Shown: one piece after another, positions 62,383 through 64,000 of the stretch
How positions within the stretch are numbered: the stretch's first letter is position 1
How the letters are laid out: every line of letters begins with the position of its first letter
NCBI RefSeq assembly: GCF_026725475.1
Contig: NZ_CP109966.1
Location: 1 to 64,000, forward strand
Length of the DNA stretch: 64,000 nucleotides
Source of the DNA: Catenovulum adriaticum
Lineage (GTDB): Bacteria > Pseudomonadota > Gammaproteobacteria > Enterobacterales > Alteromonadaceae
Direction of reading: 5' to 3'
Position numbers and translations under genes: made by a program
Notes under the pieces: model-generated
What the model was told of the DNA's origin: nothing
Database searches by the model: none
What the model saw: only the letters and a program-made list of their open reading frames with translations

Positions 62383-62955
62383 ATGATGCTAGAACAAAAA
62401 ATAAGCCGCAGAGTGTTTATTGGAGCGACTGCTTTTATGGTATCAGCGCCGCTTTTTTCAACGGTGTTAAATGATAAAAACAATTTACTGGTTGTTGAAA
62501 ATCATGGTCAATTTTTTAATGCTCAAGAGCTAACTTTATTAACTGATATTGCTGAGCTGATGATCCCAAAAACACAAACCCCAGGCGCCACAGATGCTCA
62601 TGTGATCCCAGTTTTAGATGGCTTAATGCTGACGTGGGCCGGAAATGAAACAAAACAGCAATACCGCAGCATTATTCGCCAAATCGAGCAAATCGCCAAA
62701 AATACTTATGCTGAAAATTATATTCAGCTTGCACACCAACAAAGATACAAGCTGTTAGAGCAGCTTGATATAACCGCTTTTGAAAACCAACAAACTGAGT
62801 TATCCAAAAGTTATCGGCATTTAAAAGAAATGGTTTTTCATGTTTATTATACCTCTGAAGAAGCGAATCCGGACTATGTATTAATACCGGGCACTTATAA
62901 GGGCGATATATCGAAACAAACACTTGAAAAAATCCTTGCTGGAGGAACAATATGA
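62383..62955 (+). CDS. Gluconate 2-dehydrogenase subunit 3-like protein (Tat-exported)
   Basis: A 190-residue small subunit. A twin-arginine signal (ISRRVFIGATAFM) is followed by the subunit-3 domain (FFNAQELTLLTDIAELMIPK, TPGATDAHVIPVLD, RQIEQIAKN). In gluconate- and sorbitol-type flavoprotein dehydrogenases this subunit carries the Tat signal that co-exports the folded, signal-less FAD subunit. Here the FAD-subunit gene follows with a 4-base overlap (ATGA), so the two are translated together. Confidence 0.88.
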   Translation: MMLEQKISRRVFIGATAFMVSAPLFSTVLNDKNNLLVVENHGQFFNAQELTLLTDIAELMIPKTQTPGATDAHVIPVLDGLMLTWAGNETKQQYRSIIRQIEQIAKNTYAENYIQLAHQQRYKLLEQLDITAFENQQTELSKSYRHLKEMVFHVYYTSEEANPDYVLIPGTYKGDISKQTLEKILAGGTI

Positions 62956-64000
62956 ACCCGTCTAATCATGAAACTGAGTATGATGTTATTATTGTTGGCT
63001 CTGGCATTACCGGTGGATGGGCTGCTAAAGAATTTAGTGAAAAGGGCTTTAATACGTTAGTGCTTGAGCGGGGGCCTAATCTTGAGCATCCGAGCCCAAA
63101 ATATACAGATATGCAAGCACCTTGGGATCGCGAAAACCGAGGACTGGCTTCAGAAGTGTACGACGATCAAGGTCGTTATCAAATGATGAAGCAAGTTAAG
63201 CCCAACTTAACTAACGACTTTGTTAATTTTTTTGTTGATGATAAAGAGCACCCTTATTCTTATCCAAAAGAAAGACCTTTTATGTGGATAAGAGGATATC
63301 AGTTAGGTGGGCGCTCACTTACTTGGGGGCGCCAAGTATTAAGGTGGGGCAAAAAAGATTTTGAGGCTAACGCGAAAGATGGACATGGTGTGCCTTGGCC
63401 AATTGGATATGATGATGTAGCCCCTTGGTATGATTATGTTGAATCTTTTATAGGGGTGTCTGCCAACAAAGATGGGCTAGATGTTTTACCTGACGGCGTA
63501 TTTCAAAAGCCGTGGGAAATGAGTGCTGCTGAAAAACATATTTCTAAAAAATTAGCTGAAAATTATAATGATCGCCATTTAATTGTCGGTCGTGCCGCTA
63601 ATTTAACTGAACCGACAGCAGAACAACAAAAATTAGGACGGGGGACTTGTCAGGCCAGGTTTTATTGCAGACGAGGTTGTACTTTTGGTGCGTATTTTAG
63701 TTCTAATTCAGCGACCTTACCGGCCGCTAAAAAAACGGGTAATTTAAGCATAGTAACAGATGCGATTGTTTCGACCGTTGACTATAACAAAGCAACTGGC
63801 AAAGCCTCTGGTGTGACTGTGATTGATGCCAACAGCAAACAAAAGCGCAGCTATAAATCTAGAGTCGTTTTTTTATGCGCTTCAGCACTCGACTCAGTGA
63901 AAATTTTACTCAATTCTAAATCTGAAGATTTTCCAAATGGTATTGCCAATTCAAGCGGTGCGGTTGGGCATTATATAATGGATCATTTTGTTGGTGCCAC
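62952..64000 (+). CDS. GMC-family FAD oxidoreductase (partial, runs off the window)
   Basis: The first 349 codons of a GMC/gluconate-dehydrogenase large subunit, starting at ATG 62952 with GGAGG seven bases upstream. The FAD-binding motif is DVIIVGSGITGGWAAKEF (Gly 16, 18, 21), followed by LVLERGP, the flavin-attachment-type stretch YQLGGRSLTWGRQ and CRRGCTFGAYFSSNSA. There is no signal peptide of its own, as expected if it is exported with the Tat-signal partner upstream. It should oxidise a sugar or polyol in the periplasm. The acceptor could be the cytochrome-domain lipoprotein gene product 1.5 kb upstream. The catalytic His lies beyond the end. Confidence 0.88.
   Translation, partial: MNPSNHETEYDVIIVGSGITGGWAAKEFSEKGFNTLVLERGPNLEHPSPKYTDMQAPWDRENRGLASEVYDDQGRYQMMKQVKPNLTNDFVNFFVDDKEHPYSYPKERPFMWIRGYQLGGRSLTWGRQVLRWGKKDFEANAKDGHGVPWPIGYDDVAPWYDYVESFIGVSANKDGLDVLPDGVFQKPWEMSAAEKHISKKLAENYNDRHLIVGRAANLTEPTAEQQKLGRGTCQARFYCRRGCTFGAYFSSNSATLPAAKKTGNLSIVTDAIVSTVDYNKATGKASGVTVIDANSKQKRSYKSRVVFLCASALDSVKILLNSKSEDFPNGIANSSGAVGHYIMDHFVGA

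Overview
The window looks like part of a secondary replicon (plasmid or chromid) of a marine, polysaccharide-degrading gammaproteobacterium in the Alteromonadales. The evidence is an AT-rich sequence, many long TonB-dependent receptors with alteromonad-style N-termini, a cluster of formylglycine sulfatases, and a Rep_3-type replication initiator whose ATG is base 1, as if the record had been rotated to its rep gene. A relative of Catenovulum or Saccharobesus would fit, but that is inference. No rRNA, tRNA or CRISPR array was recognised.

Layout. 1-1.5 kb: replication initiator. 1.7-3.6 kb: a decayed IS66 copy. 4.1-5.9 kb: a LuxR-type acyl-homoserine-lactone receptor without a luxI, a palindrome matching the lux-box pattern, and a lipoprotein gene. 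6.0-8.0 kb: an AraC regulator overlapping a membrane protein with a degenerate GGDEF domain. 8.3-13.9 kb: a tight operon of TonB-dependent receptor, acid-phosphatase-like metallophosphatase and beta-propeller phytase, which reads as a phytate (inositol phosphate) uptake and degradation unit. 14.1-16.8 kb: an unknown protein and two tandem paralogous lipoproteins. 17.2-28.1 kb: secreted PI-PLC, PhoX alkaline phosphatase, a FecI-type sigma factor with its FecR, an STN-containing TonB transducer-receptor and a second paralogous receptor. Four start regions in this block carry the same two-part motif, TGTC(C/T)-N17/18-CGT(C/T), so it looks like one ECF sigma regulon for organophosphorus scavenging.

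28.2-64 kb: a polysaccharide utilisation region for a sulfated, rhamnose-containing glycan; ulvan is the obvious candidate but no lyase is in view. It has six sulfatases, a GH2 glycosidase, a large TonB-dependent receptor, and an L-rhamnose pathway (mutarotase, isomerase, aldolase/dehydrogenase fusion, DeoR regulator, NCS1-like permease) that lacks a visible kinase. At the right edge are a lipoprotein with propeller, HEAT, cytochrome c and discoidin-like parts, and a Tat-exported gluconate-2-dehydrogenase-type small subunit overlapping a GMC oxidoreductase that runs off the end.

Inside this region, at 43.6-45.7 kb, is a relic integron: an N-terminal fragment of an integron integrase on the minus strand, divergent from a small cassette-like gene that ends in an attC-like site, followed by a second unknown gene. 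An IS1634-type element with a perfect 6-bp target duplication sits in the signal peptide of the sixth sulfatase, and a 317-bp MITE-like element with 14-bp inverted repeats lies at 61.7-62.0 kb. Gene remnants of an esterase, a probable regulator and others mark past turnover.
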